A DNA stretch of 64,000 nt from Pseudomonas sp. SJZ079 (GCF_007993865.1 NZ_VIUH01000025.1:1-64000), one strand, 5' to 3'; counted from the first letter of the stretch, positions 18,027-26,274 are shown. The notes: generated by a model not told the origin, from the sequence alone. Numbers and translations are program-made.

Positions 18027-18935
18027 ATGCATAGCCCGCGTACCTTCGCGATGCTCGGCCTGCTGCTGGCCGTGCTCTGCTGGTCGGGCAACGCCTTGAT
18101 CGCGCGGGCGTTTCACGACGACATACCGCCGTTTGCCCTGGCCTTCTGGCGTTGGAGCCTGGCGTTGTTGCTGGTGCTGCCGTTCGCGATCGGGCCTTTA
18201 TGGCGCCATCGCACGGCGTTGCGTCAAGCGGGCTGGCGCCTGCTGGTGCTCGCCGCGTGCGGCATCAGTGCCTACAATTCACTGCTCTATAGCGCCGCGC
18301 ACTCCACGGCGGCGATCAATATCACCCTGGTCAACACTTGCCTGCCGCTGATGACCTTCATCGGCGCCGGTCTGCTACTGGGCGAATGGCCGCAGCGACG
18401 CGCCTGGGTGGGTATGGGGCTGGCGGCAGTTGGCTTGCTGGTGCTGATCGCCCAAGGCAGCTGGGCCAGCCTGGAGACGCTGTCATTTAATCGCGGCGAC
18501 CTGATCATGCTTGTGGCCGTGGCCGACTGGGCGCTGTATTCATTGCTGTTGCGGCGCTGGGCCATGTACCTGCTGCCGATTCCCGCGTTGGGCTTGCTGG
18601 GTGTGCTGATGCTGCTCGGGGTGCCATTGCTCCTGCCGTTCTATCTGTATGAACTCAGCCAGGGTGCCCGTTTCGCCGTGACACCGAGCAACCTCGGCGC
18701 CATCGCCTACACGGCCGTGTTCGCCTCACTCGTCGCCTACCTGGCCTGGAACCACGGAGTGCGCGTACTCGGAGCGGCCAAGGCGGCGCTGTCCAACTAC
18801 CTGATGCCGGTGTTCACCGCGTTGCTCGGCTGGTTGCTGCTGGGGGAGGGCCTGCAGTCGTTCCACTGGATGGGTGGCGCGCTGATCTTCGCCGGGTTGT
18901 TGCTGGCTACGCAAAGACCGACCCCGCGCGAATAA
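18027..18935 (+). CDS. EamA/DMT-family transporter
   Basis: 302-aa protein with about ten hydrophobic helices arranged as two EamA repeats (about residues 8-140 and 150-295). Family motifs are WSGNALIARAF near the N terminus, INITLVNTCLPLM in the first repeat and GAAKAALSNYLMPVFTALLGWLLLGE in the second. Such proteins export amino acids or related metabolites; the substrate is not predictable. It follows the carbonic anhydrase gene by 5 bp, so they are probably co-transcribed. Confidence 0.9.
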   Translation: MHSPRTFAMLGLLLAVLCWSGNALIARAFHDDIPPFALAFWRWSLALLLVLPFAIGPLWRHRTALRQAGWRLLVLAACGISAYNSLLYSAAHSTAAINITLVNTCLPLMTFIGAGLLLGEWPQRRAWVGMGLAAVGLLVLIAQGSWASLETLSFNRGDLIMLVAVADWALYSLLLRRWAMYLLPIPALGLLGVLMLLGVPLLLPFYLYELSQGARFAVTPSNLGAIAYTAVFASLVAYLAWNHGVRVLGAAKAALSNYLMPVFTALLGWLLLGEGLQSFHWMGGALIFAGLLLATQRPTPRE

Positions 18936-18951
18936 AGCCTTGGCTCTAATT

Positions 18952-19009
18952 CACCACCATCTAAAACAAGGGCTTAGCTTTCTCTGAGCCCTTGTTTTAG
19001 ATGGTGGTG
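18952..19009. repeat. 23-bp perfect inverted repeat (hairpin)
   Basis: Positions 18952-18974 and 18987-19009 are exact reverse complements around a 12-base loop. The centre (AAGGGCTTAGCTTTC ... CCCTTGTTTT) matches the terminator of the intact tRNA-Met at 23249-23279. It may terminate the upstream operon, but its similarity to the tRNA terminator points to a copied or recombined end. Confidence 0.8.
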
Positions 19010-19043
19010 CGCTGGGACTTTAAGCCCGGCCCCCAGCATTAAG
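19002..19043 (-). pseudogene. Decayed tRNA-Met 3'-end copy
   Basis: Bases 19014-19041 align without gaps to the T-arm and anticodon side of the tRNA-Met at 23301-23328, with about 25 of 28 identical (GGGACTT, CCCAGCATTA). The acceptor region aligns with one gap. The canonical T-loop and the 5' half are lost, so it is not functional. It may be an attachment-site scar or a degenerate tandem tRNA copy. Confidence 0.6.
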
Positions 19044-19183
19044 CATCACCTGAGCGGCTACACTCTGCTCTAGACCGCTCCATGAAACGGGGCTTTCAGC
19101 TGGCCTGGGTCCTGGTTAAAACAGCGCTTTCCGACAAAACAGGCCAATGCAGTCACACACCCAAGCCGATTGCAGGCCGAGCC

Positions 19184-19639
19184 ATGAAATCACATGATGC
19201 TGTAGTTTTCTGGAACGAGCGCGCTGATGCCTTCTGCAAAGCTTGGTCGAGCGAAGTAGGGCGCCCGGACTTTCAAGCACTGTCGAAGCTATATGCCGCT
19301 GATGCCGATGTGGTGATCTACGACACCCTTCCTCCGATCCATGGGTTCCTTGGGTTCGAGCAAATGCGGCAATCGATTTATCCCGCCCTCACGCGTATCC
19401 ACGTACAGCGGACTGGCCCCATAGCAGTCAAGCAGCTTGCCAAGGGCCGTGTCGTCGTCACCAGTTATCCATTTCATCTGAGCTACGGTTTCGCGGGCGG
19501 AACTGGCTATGAAATTGAAGCCAGAATCAGTGAGGTGTGGGAGAAGCGCGGCGGCGAGTACGTCATCGTTCACGAGCATCCATCCACGGTTTACGATCTC
19601 CCAGCCACGAGTCACCCAAGCCCCAGCAGTGCAACCTAG
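19184..19639 (+). CDS. SnoaL/NTF2-like fold protein
   Basis: 151-aa protein with the pattern of SnoaL/ketosteroid-isomerase-like NTF2 folds: FWNERADAFCKAW, then LYAADADVVIYDTLPPIHGFLGF, and a C-terminal strand region ending WEKRGGEYVIVHEHPS. Such proteins bind or isomerise small hydrophobic molecules; the substrate is unknown. I placed the start at ATG 19184 because the 34 residues encoded upstream do not belong to the fold. It lies in an accessory patch between a tRNA relic and tRNA-Met. Confidence 0.65.
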   Translation: MKSHDAVVFWNERADAFCKAWSSEVGRPDFQALSKLYAADADVVIYDTLPPIHGFLGFEQMRQSIYPALTRIHVQRTGPIAVKQLAKGRVVVTSYPFHLSYGFAGGTGYEIEARISEVWEKRGGEYVIVHEHPSTVYDLPATSHPSPSSAT

Positions 19640-19798
19640 GTCATCGGGTGAGAAAACTTTTCCTGCTTTAAATACCCAGTATTAGAGACCTTCCGTCTAA
19701 GTAGACCAGCGTTTTGCCACTAATTAAACGGCGCTCAAACACACTATCTGCTGTCTACATAATGTTAGGCGGCTAGATCGTGTAAGGGGAGGCGCCAA

Positions 19799-20593
19799 AT
19801 GAACATGCAGCAAGTTGCACACTCTCCTGCTGAAATTTATGACGAGCTCTTCGTCCCTGCTCTGTTTGAGCAGTGGGCGCATGTCGTCGCGGATGAAGCT
19901 GGCGTCTGGCTGAACCAGCGGGTGCTTGATGTTGCCTGCGGCACCGGGGTATTGGCCTGTACTTGTGCCGAGCGTGTGGGCGGCGGTGGAAGCGTCGTGG
20001 GCCTCGATCCCAACGACGAAATGCTCAACGTGGCCCGGCGTAAAAGCTCAAGTATCGAGTGGCTGAATGGCCGGGCGGAGTCGTTGCCCTTCCCAGACCA
20101 AAGCTTTGATGCAGTGGTCAGCCAATTCGGCTTTATGTTCTTTGAGGACAGACTCGCTGCGTTGCGCGAAATGATGCGTGTACTGCGGCCAAGCGGGCGA
20201 CTGGTAGTGGCCGTATGCGATGCGCTGGACCATTCTCCCGGTTACGCAGTACTCGCAGAGTTGCTGCATCGACTGTTTGGCGAGCAGGTGGCGCAGGCGT
20301 TCCGCGCTCCCTTTGCGTGTGGCGACCCGCAACCGTTGTTCTCGCTGTGCACTGCGGCCGGCATTGTCAACGCGAAGATCATGCGGCACGACGGCAAGCT
20401 GCGCTTCGCCTCCATCAGTTCGCTCGTCTCCACCGAAAGAGCCTGCGTATGGACGCTAGGCGGCCTGCTGAACGATGCGCAGTTCGAACGACTGCTTGAG
20501 CAGGCAGAAGAGTCACTCCTGCCGTTCGTGACGGCCGATGGCAACGTTGTATTCGTGATGCCAGCTCTGATCCTCACCGCCATCAAACCCTGA
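19799..20593 (+). CDS. Class I SAM-dependent methyltransferase
   Basis: 264-aa methyltransferase. SAM-binding motif I is VLDVACGTGVLACTCAE (about residues 41-57), motif II includes VVGLDPNDEMLNVAR, and ESLPFPDQSFDAVVSQFGFMFF gives the central motif of Methyltransf_11 proteins. It most resembles UbiE/ubiquinone-type small-molecule methyltransferases. AGGGGAGG ten bases upstream supports the start at 19799. The substrate is unknown. It stands alone in the accessory patch. Confidence 0.85.
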   Translation: MNMQQVAHSPAEIYDELFVPALFEQWAHVVADEAGVWLNQRVLDVACGTGVLACTCAERVGGGGSVVGLDPNDEMLNVARRKSSSIEWLNGRAESLPFPDQSFDAVVSQFGFMFFEDRLAALREMMRVLRPSGRLVVAVCDALDHSPGYAVLAELLHRLFGEQVAQAFRAPFACGDPQPLFSLCTAAGIVNAKIMRHDGKLRFASISSLVSTERACVWTLGGLLNDAQFERLLEQAEESLLPFVTADGNVVFVMPALILTAIKP

Positions 20594-20722
20594 TGAACTG
20601 ACTCCCAGTTCAGGCTTTTGTGGTCAAGGATGACAGGGCTGCAGTAATGCCAATGGAACCGAGCTCAGGGGTAGGCGTACGCGGCACCGCCTATAGCTGC
20701 CGCAACAGAAGGAGACCCTCGA

Positions 20723-21031
20723 ATGAAAATGCTACTTACGGTCGAATTCCCCCATGAACCATTCAACGCCCTGGTCAGAAACGGACAGTGTGGCGAGGTC
20801 ATCGGGCGCATCCTCGATACCATCAAACCTGAGGCCGCTTATTTCACGGAGCAAGACGGCACCCGTGCTGGGCTTTTCGTGATCGACGTAAAAGCCCCCT
20901 CGGACGTTCCGGGTTTTGCAGAGCCCTTCTTTCTCAACTTCGAAGCCAACTGCAAATTCCGCATTTTGATGACTCCGGAAGACTTGCGAAACGCGGGCCT
21001 GGAAGAACTCGGGAAGAAATGGCGTGATTAA
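20723..21031 (+). CDS. Small conserved hypothetical protein
   Basis: 102-aa protein beginning MKMLLTVEFPHEPFN, with IKPEAAYFTEQDGTRAGLF and a C-terminal ELGKKW. The pattern resembles small stand-alone alpha/beta (DUF3303-like) proteins, but this assignment is from memory and weak. AAGGAG about 11 bases upstream supports the start. It sits just before a broken integrase. Function unknown. Confidence 0.65.
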   Translation: MKMLLTVEFPHEPFNALVRNGQCGEVIGRILDTIKPEAAYFTEQDGTRAGLFVIDVKAPSDVPGFAEPFFLNFEANCKFRILMTPEDLRNAGLEELGKKWRD

Positions 21032-21045
21032 GATTTGATCAATCC

Positions 21046-21655
21046 TCAGTGTTCTCCGAGCTGATCCGCTTGGGCGCATGGTCCGGTAAAAATCCGCTAG
21101 CGAACGTCCGGCAGATCAAGACGGACCAGACCGAACTGTCATTTTTGAGCCTGGAGCAGATAGGCCAATTGCTCGAGGAGTGCCGCAAGTCCACGAACAA
21201 CCATACCTGTCCGGTTGCCGTGGTCTGCTTGGCCACGGGTGGTCGATGGGATGAAGCCCAAAGCCTGACGCGCGCGGCCATTTTTGGGGTAAGGCCCACT
21301 TTCACCGGACAAAGCACCGGCAGTCTCGTTCGGTGTCGATCCCCAAGGCGATCGAAGATGCCGTGTTAAAGGTGGCGGTGCCGGAAGCGGTCGGCTATTC
21401 ATGTCCTGCCGGTCGGTATTTCGTAGCGCCTACGAACGCTGCGGGTTCCAGACGCCAGGGCAGCTCACTCATATTCTGCGGCATACCTTCGCCAGTCACT
21501 ACATGATGGGTGGTGGGGACATCCTCAGCTTGCAGCGCATCCTCGGACATTCTTCGATCACCATGACCATGCGTTACGCGCACCTATCGGCGGATCATCT
21601 GGAGTCAGCGTTGCGGTTATCTCCGCTGGCACAGCGTGGCCATGCATTCGTTTGA
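21046..21655 (+). pseudogene. Truncated, frameshifted tyrosine recombinase
   Basis: Two reading frames together encode the C-terminal catalytic domain of a phage-type integrase. The first (about 21049-21290) has FLSLEQIGQLLEEC and TGGRWDEAQSLT with the first catalytic Arg. The second (21401-21655) has HILRHTFASHY (HxxR) and GHSSITMTMRYAHL with the nucleophilic Tyr. The DNA-binding N-terminal half is missing and the frame breaks between 21290 and 21400. It is a relic, consistent with an old element in this patch beside tRNA-Met. Confidence 0.85.
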
Positions 21656-21702
21656 CTGCCCATTACTATGGTGTAGTATGGTTTATAACGCTTAACGTTA
21701 AG
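21652..21702 (+). promoter_or_regulatory. Putative higBA promoter and HigA operator
   Basis: TTGACT (21652-21657) and TAGTAT (21674-21679), 16 bp apart, could be -35 and -10 boxes. The 12-bp palindrome CTTAACGTTAAG (21691-21702) ends 9 bp before the higB start. I recall P. aeruginosa HigA binding a TTAACGTTAA palindrome; the match and the position suggest autoregulation. Confidence 0.65.
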
Positions 21703-21711
21703 GATTAAAGC

Positions 21712-21990
21712 GTGATCCTGAATTTCAGATGTGCGGAAACGCAGGCTCTGTTTGAAACAGGCGATTCGCGACGATGGAGAAGCTTCCTGGGTGTCGCAAC
21801 TAGAAAACTAGCCATGTTGCATGCTGCAGTTGAGCTTCGAGACTTGAGGTCCCCACCGGGTAACAGGCTTGAGGCATTACACGGTAACCGGGCTGGTCAG
21901 TACAGCATCAGGATAAACGGTCAGTTTCGTATCTGTTTTGAGTGGACAGATGCAGGGCCGACAAACGTTGAAATCGTCGATTACCACTGA
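21712..21990 (+). CDS. higB: HigB toxin (RelE-like mRNA interferase)
   Basis: 92-aa RelE/HigB-superfamily toxin that cleaves mRNA at the ribosome. Key stretches are RKLAMLHAA, LRDLRSPPGNRLEAL, NRAGQYSIRINGQFRICFEW and the C-terminal VEIVDYH, all very close to P. aeruginosa HigB as I remember it. The start codon is GTG at 21712 with AAGGA upstream. Toxin precedes antitoxin, the usual higBA order; higA follows 12 bp downstream. Confidence 0.93.
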   Translation: MILNFRCAETQALFETGDSRRWRSFLGVATRKLAMLHAAVELRDLRSPPGNRLEALHGNRAGQYSIRINGQFRICFEWTDAGPTNVEIVDYH

Positions 21991-22002
21991 GGAGGTCGCA
22001 CC

Positions 22003-22308
22003 ATGGCAATTAACGGAATGCGCCCCATCCATCCGGGCGAGATCCTACGCGAAGAGTTTCTGGAACCGTTGGCGATTACGCCCGCTGCGCTTGCTCGCGC
22101 TCTGCATGTGTCCGCCCCGACCGTAAATGACATTGTGCGGGAACGTCGCGGCATCACTGCTGATATGGCCATCCGCCTAGGTCGCTATTTTGATACGTCC
22201 GCTCAGTTCTGGATGAACCTTCAGACCGAGTACGCATTGGCCACTACCTTCGCTGCGAATGGCGAAGAGATCGAGCATGAGATTGAACCGCTAGCGGCTC
22301 ACGGATGA
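22003..22308 (+). CDS. higA: HigA antitoxin (XRE-family)
   Basis: 101-aa antitoxin with an N-terminal helix-turn-helix (ITPAALARALHVSAPTVNDIVRERRGI, about residues 25-51 including the recognition helix) and the family end FWMNLQTEYALATT. It neutralises HigB and represses the operon, probably through the palindrome at 21691-21702. It begins MAINGMRPIHPGEIL, as in HigA of P. aeruginosa, and has the same length. GAGG stands upstream of the ATG. Confidence 0.93.
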   Translation: MAINGMRPIHPGEILREEFLEPLAITPAALARALHVSAPTVNDIVRERRGITADMAIRLGRYFDTSAQFWMNLQTEYALATTFAANGEEIEHEIEPLAAHG

Positions 22309-22372
22309 AATTTGCTTAAGCGATTGGCGTAGAGCTGGCCTGCACCGAAATAGGAATCTTTGAGTCTACGGA

Positions 22373-22699
22373 ATGAAAAAGCTGCTTTTGATTGTCGCGA
22401 TTGGTTTTGCTGTGTGGCAGTACTACCCGAAGCTATCCAATAGCCCTGTCATATCGAACATCGGTAGCGATGGTAGCGTGTTGAGCAGCCCAGTGATTAC
22501 GGATGCTTTCAGTAACGCTAGATCGCCATCGACTGCATTATCTGCCTCGACGGCATCTTCTTATAGTTGTGATGGTCGAACTCATTGTTCACAGATGCGT
22601 TCCTGTGAGGAGGCCACGTACTTCCTCAAGAACTGCCCTGGAACGCAGATGGATGGAGACTATGATGGTGTTCCGTGTGAGAGCCAGTGGTGCCAGTAG
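22373..22699 (+). CDS. Excalibur calcium-binding domain protein
   Basis: 108-aa envelope protein. Residues 3-16 form a short hydrophobic anchor or signal (LLLIVAIGFAVW), followed by a Ser/Ala-rich linker. The C-terminal 43 residues form an Excalibur domain: conserved cysteines (YSCDGR, HCSQM, RSCEEA, NCPGT) and the calcium-loop-like DGDYDGVPCE. The role is unknown; such domains often accompany secreted nucleases or cold-shock proteins, but here the domain is alone. Confidence 0.8.
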   Translation: MKKLLLIVAIGFAVWQYYPKLSNSPVISNIGSDGSVLSSPVITDAFSNARSPSTALSASTASSYSCDGRTHCSQMRSCEEATYFLKNCPGTQMDGDYDGVPCESQWCQ

Positions 22700-22786
22700 G
22701 TTAGAGCGTTGTGCTTTAGCCTATGATCCGTTCTCAAGCGGAATGAATACTTAGTCTCTCCCCCTTCCTCAGCTCAAAGGCTCGAC

Positions 22787-23224
22787 ATGGAAAGCAAGCT
22801 TCCGGTACCTACCGATAACATCTTCAAGTTTTATGCGTTGTTCTCGCTGCTGCTGTTCATTTTTTCTGTCGGCTCACTGCTCTACGTTCAGCAGTCCATC
22901 AACGACCTAGTCTTTGAAAACTTAGAAGAGGTGGAAGCACTCAGGCAGCAGGAGGGGCTTACTCCTCCACAAGAGCTTCGTAAGGCCCTTTTGGAGCGGA
23001 AGCTTGAAGTCGCCACGTCAAATAGAGGCTTTTTCAATAAAGCTTTGGGGGTCTTAATTGGGCTTGCGATTTGCGGGATGTTTTATGGCTTTCGAAAATG
23101 GCATACAGACGTGCAGCCAGTGGTGGACGAGACCTCGAGGATTCAGCTTCAGATAGCAAAGCTTCAGCTTGAAAAGCTTCAGGCAGATGTCGCGAAGATG
23201 TCGCAGGGAGTAGGCACGCCGTAG
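22787..23224 (+). CDS. Two-helix membrane protein with coiled coil, unknown
   Basis: 145-aa protein with two transmembrane helices (about residues 14-34, FSLLLFIFSVGSLLYV, and 84-102, GVLIGLAICGMFYGF) separated by a polar, Glu-rich loop. The C-terminal tail is a heptad-like coiled coil (IQLQIAKLQLEKLQADVAKM). I do not recognise it. It lies just before the tRNA-Met terminator and converges with the tRNA gene. Confidence 0.65.
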   Translation: MESKLPVPTDNIFKFYALFSLLLFIFSVGSLLYVQQSINDLVFENLEEVEALRQQEGLTPPQELRKALLERKLEVATSNRGFFNKALGVLIGLAICGMFYGFRKWHTDVQPVVDETSRIQLQIAKLQLEKLQADVAKMSQGVGTP

Positions 23225-23248
23225 TCACTTGGTAGTCACTTCGGAAAA

Positions 23249-23279
23249 CAAAAAAGGGCTTAGCTTTCGCTAAACCCTT
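23249..23279 (-). terminator. Terminator of tRNA-Met
   Basis: Read on the minus strand, AAGGGTTTAGC and GCTAAGCCCTT pair around a GAAA loop and are followed by TTTTG. It begins 9 bases beyond the CCA end of the tRNA. A near copy occurs at 18963-18996. Confidence 0.85.
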
Positions 23280-23287
23280 GTTTTGTT

Positions 23288-23364
23288 TGGTGGCTACGCA
23301 GGGACTTGAACCCCGGACCCCAGCATTATGAATGCTATGCTCTAACCAGCTGAGCTACGTAGCC
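23288..23364 (-). tRNA. tRNA-Met (CAU), elongator type
   Basis: 77 nt with encoded CCA. Acceptor GGCTACG pairs with CGTAGCC; the D-arm is GCTCAGCTGGTTAGAGC; anticodon loop TTCATAA gives CAU; the T-arm contains GGTTCAAGTCC. The G1-C72 pair and sequence fit elongator tRNA-Met rather than initiator. In P. aeruginosa a tRNA-Met lies next to ychF; here the two are separated by the island at 23437-59270. Confidence 0.95.
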
Positions 23365-23436
23365 GAGTGGCGCGCATTATTCTCGTATGGGGCTTTGCTG
23401 TCAAGCCTGTTGGCGAAATTTTATGCGCGCGATCAA

Positions 23437-23460
23437 GCGCTTAGACGTTAAACGGTAAGT
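23437..23460. repeat. Left attachment repeat (copy of the ychF 3' end)
   Basis: GCGCTTAGACGTT (23437-23449) is identical to 59246-59258, and the next 11-12 bases (AAACGGTAAGTG against GAAGCGGAAGTG) are similar. On the minus strand both encode a terminal FNV and stop. This is the distal copy; the ychF copy stays functional. Confidence 0.8.
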
Positions 23461-23513
23461 GTTGGCTGATAGGCCGCTTGTTATGGTGGCTTGCTCGAAT
23501 TTCGACGATTTGC

Positions 23514-23533
23514 GTACCCGGCCTTGTACCCGG
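23514..23533. repeat. Two GTACCCGG repeats near the left island end
   Basis: GTACCCGG occurs at 23514-23521 and 23526-23533 in the same orientation, 12 bp apart start to start. The same motif recurs four times, once with a mismatch, at the other end (59079-59131). The arrangement fits integrase arm-type binding sites flanking the crossover core. Confidence 0.65.
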
Positions 23534-23659
23534 TTTTTTGATTTCTTGGGTGGCTGGGTGAGGTGCTCCTGCATTGCAATGTCGGATGCGGGTGGTGGAG
23601 TCCGTTAAGGCGGGGGGCTTGTCTTGGTTCGCTGAGGTGGTCACTACCTCTACATGCTT

Positions 23660-24514
23660 TTAGTCTTCGGCTAAGTACATGCCAGTGTCAGCTTCCATTC
23701 TTACCAGTTTCTCCACGATTTGAGCTCGCTTTATTTTGTGTTGCTTGACCAGCTCGTCGAGTTGGGCAATCACTGATTTCGATAGCATGACGTTGACCTG
23801 CTTCTTGTCAGAATTGCGCTCGTCGAACTGCTGGCGATTCCACTGCCTCTTGATCTCCTGGATCATGGCTTTCTGTTCGTACGGGCCAAGATTCGCCTCG
23901 TCGAAGTGCAGCAGAAGTTCTTTGTAATTGCTGAAGGGGGGGAGCCTTGTCGACAAGGTGCGTCGGTTTTTCTCCAGCCACTCTCTGGCGCATTTGCAGC
24001 GTTTGGCGCCTTCCTTTTTGTCTGCGAACCACTCGTAGTCACTGTCTCTTGCCTTGTGATTAAGCCAGGCGTCGCGCAAGTTTTCGACGGCCTCTTCCTT
24101 CTTTTCGATTTCGATATCCCAGAGATCAAGCATGGCGATCAGATGATCTCTTCTGCTGAGATGTACCAGTCGAGGCAGCCCGCTTGGGGGATTCAAATCG
24201 GTGATGTCCTCAATGCTGTGAAGTAGCCATTGATACTGGCGTTCATCCTCCTCAATCCACTTCAGGCATTCACCAGGGAGCAGGGCGCGGTCCCCCGTCG
24301 GATTAATGTCCTTGAGGAGGCGAGGGTTTCGGTTCAGAAAGCGAGCGATTTCATCCCTCATGGTGCTGCCATTGCAGGTGGCGGTATCAAAGTCGGCTTT
24401 TTTCTCTAGGTACAGCTTGAGCCACAGCCAGATGTCACGACGCCTGTCGTGGAATGGTTCATCAAGCAGGAAGCTCAGAGTGTCGCGCTCTTCACCATCA
24501 ACTGTAATAGCCAT
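23660..24514 (-). CDS. Unknown protein with C-terminal ribbon-helix-helix domain
   Basis: 284-aa protein. The C-terminal 45 residues (about 238-284; KKQVNVMLSKSVIAQL then DELVKQHKIKRAQIVEKLV) have the strand-helix-helix pattern of a ribbon-helix-helix DNA-binding domain. The N-terminal 230 residues are mostly helical and charged and resemble no family I know. It is the first gene inside the left island edge. AGGAC precedes the ATG and an AT-rich region lies upstream. It could be an element regulator or maintenance protein. Confidence 0.65.
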   Translation of the reverse strand: MAITVDGEERDTLSFLLDEPFHDRRRDIWLWLKLYLEKKADFDTATCNGSTMRDEIARFLNRNPRLLKDINPTGDRALLPGECLKWIEEDERQYQWLLHSIEDITDLNPPSGLPRLVHLSRRDHLIAMLDLWDIEIEKKEEAVENLRDAWLNHKARDSDYEWFADKKEGAKRCKCAREWLEKNRRTLSTRLPPFSNYKELLLHFDEANLGPYEQKAMIQEIKRQWNRQQFDERNSDKKQVNVMLSKSVIAQLDELVKQHKIKRAQIVEKLVRMEADTGMYLAED

Positions 24515-25132
24515 GTGTAAGTCCTATTAAAAAATAATTTCTAATTATTAAATACTATCTGATGATTGCTATTATAGAAAATTATAGGTTGAATTTACTT
24601 GCGCTCTATTGCTTTTCTATTTTGGTTATACCAACAGTTTATAGATATTCTATGTGTATTCTATGAATCTGTAACCTTGCGTATACCAGATATTTTAAGG
24701 TGTTTAGCTAAATGTGAGTGCTTTTTTGCTGTACGCGATGCTTGCGCTATTAATTTCATATCGATCTGTGGGGAGCTGACCATGTGGGTAGTGATGCCGA
24801 TTCTGTCGCGCTCCTGCCTCGGACGCGCAATGCATGCGTTGCTCGTGCTCCTTGGCAAAAGCAAGGCGCAGTGGGAGGTGGTATCGAGTTGAGGAAAAGT
24901 CGGCAGCACACTATCGAGGTCTATCGGCTGTGTTCACCGGATCAGCTAAATGCGGGGGGGGCAGTGCCCCTATCGCCACGAGCGACTGACCGAGGCACGC
25001 TCGTTTCGAGCCTTTGGGGTGTAGGACGATGGAGGTTGGTCGCATCCAGGTACGTGAAGCACTGATCAATGGATCGTGCGAGGTCGCAAGAATTTAGCTG
25101 CCGCGTCCTCGCTGGCCAGAGAACTGGCTAGG
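24515..25132. other. 618-bp gap without a supportable gene
   Basis: The first about 180 bp are very AT-rich and probably hold the promoter of the minus-strand gene to the left. The rest has only short frames, including a 22-codon one at 25029-25097 after AGGACG. The insertion sequence at 25133 interrupts this region. No RNA gene or clear terminator seen. Confidence 0.5.
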
Positions 25133-26074
25133 TGTGTAAACCCACTAGGTTGTTCACAGAAGCAAGCCGACTGATTGGAGGCCGGTAGTCGTGACTGGCA
25201 TGTGGCCTATGCCAGTTGTACTGGTGTAGCCAGAGTGGCAAGTGCGCGGCGCGTTGCTCGGAGCTTTCATAGGCACGTGCATAGGCCCACTCGCGCAGGC
25301 TTGTCTGGATGAAACGCTCGGCCTTGCCGTTGGTGCGCGGGGTGTATGGCTTCGTGCGCAGATGGCAAAGCCCGAGCCGCCGGCACAGACGCCTGAATCT
25401 TCCCGACTTGCAGCATGCGCCGTTGTCGGTCATCACGCGCTCGATCCGTATGCCAAGGCTGGCGTAGTAACGCAGGGCTTGGATCAGAAAGGCACAGGCA
25501 CTGCGGCCACGCTCATCCGCATATATGGCACTGAAGGCGATCCTCGATGCATCGTCGATCGCCACATGGACATACTCCCAGCCGATCCCGCGAGAGCTGA
25601 CCTGCCTGTCGCCGGTCACTCGATGTCCCGGCTGCCGGAAACGACCGAGCTTCTTGATGTCCAGGTGCAACAATCCACCCGGCCGGGAGTATTCGTAGCG
25701 CACCACAGGCTTGGCGGGCTCTAGAGCTGACAGCCGATTCAGACCTGTTCGGCGCAACAGGCGGGCAACGGTGCTGTGGCCGATACCCAGCGCCAGACTG
25801 ATCTACGGTAAGTTTGCCGCTGACGGCGGCGCTCGACGACCTGTTCAGCGAGCGTCGCAGGGAGGGCGTGCGGGCAGTGAGCGGGACGGGAGGAGCGATC
25901 CTGCAAACCGGCCCAGCCCTCTTCTCGATAGCGCTTGAGCCATTTGTACGCAGTTCGCGCACTGACCCCGGAAGCTTGTGCGGCTTCAATGGGACGCAGG
26001 CCATGCTCAGTGATGCGGCGTACCAGCAGCTCTCGACCATGGCGAGTCAATCGGGCATTTTGGTGCATGTTCAT
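25128..26074 (-). pseudogene. IS481-family transposase, frameshifted
   Basis: The start MNMHQNARLTRHGREL and helix-turn-helix (AAQASGVSARTAYKWLKRY) lie in one frame; the DDE core (HLDIKKLGRF with the first Asp, VMTDNGACC with the second, NGKAERFIQT with the Glu) lies in another. The frame breaks near 25800, where one base appears missing before the GLGIGHSTVARLLRRTGL stretch. The stop TAG (25128-25130) is supplied by the flanking target CTAG. Unless frameshifting occurs, the element is inactive. Confidence 0.88.
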
Positions 26075-26157
26075 TCGGGGCTCTCGGAGGTTTGGTTTGG
26101 TTGGCGCCTCCAATTCTCCGGGTACGCTCCGAGTGAACAACCTACTGAGAGATCACA
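25133..26157 (-). mobile_element. IS481-family insertion sequence, complete, with target duplication
   Basis: 1025 bp. The ends (25133-25157 and 26133-26157) share TGTG at the tips and an exact inverted TAGGTTGTTCAC, with nine unmatched bases between. The element is flanked by GCTAGG at 25127-25132 and 26158-26163, a 6-bp target duplication of the NCTAGN type known for IS481. It encodes one transposase, now frameshifted. Confidence 0.92.
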
Positions 26158-26274
26158 GCTAGGCGCCGATAGGCTTGGTCGCGAAGGGCGCAGCGGATCA
26201 AGTGATGCAGTGAGCGGAGCCGTATTTTTTCACACAGTCCCCCAATCCTCTGAACGAACAGGAGGACCACGTTC

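Noticed and set aside
19640..19798. Possible integron attC site (GTTAGGC near 19768, GTCTAAG near 19697)
   Set aside because: The core-like heptamers do not pair properly (no RYYYAAC partner of the right sequence), no second site follows the methyltransferase gene, and no integron integrase is seen.
23288..23364. tRNA-Met as the attachment site of the large island
   Set aside because: The tRNA 3' end faces away from the island and no copy of it occurs near 59 kb. The duplicated sequence at the island ends derives from the ychF 3' end instead.
24599..25065. Two overlapping plus-strand frames of 97 and 93 codons
   Set aside because: They have no ribosome-binding site, odd composition and no conserved-looking stretches, and lie in an AT-rich gap interrupted by an IS element just downstream.
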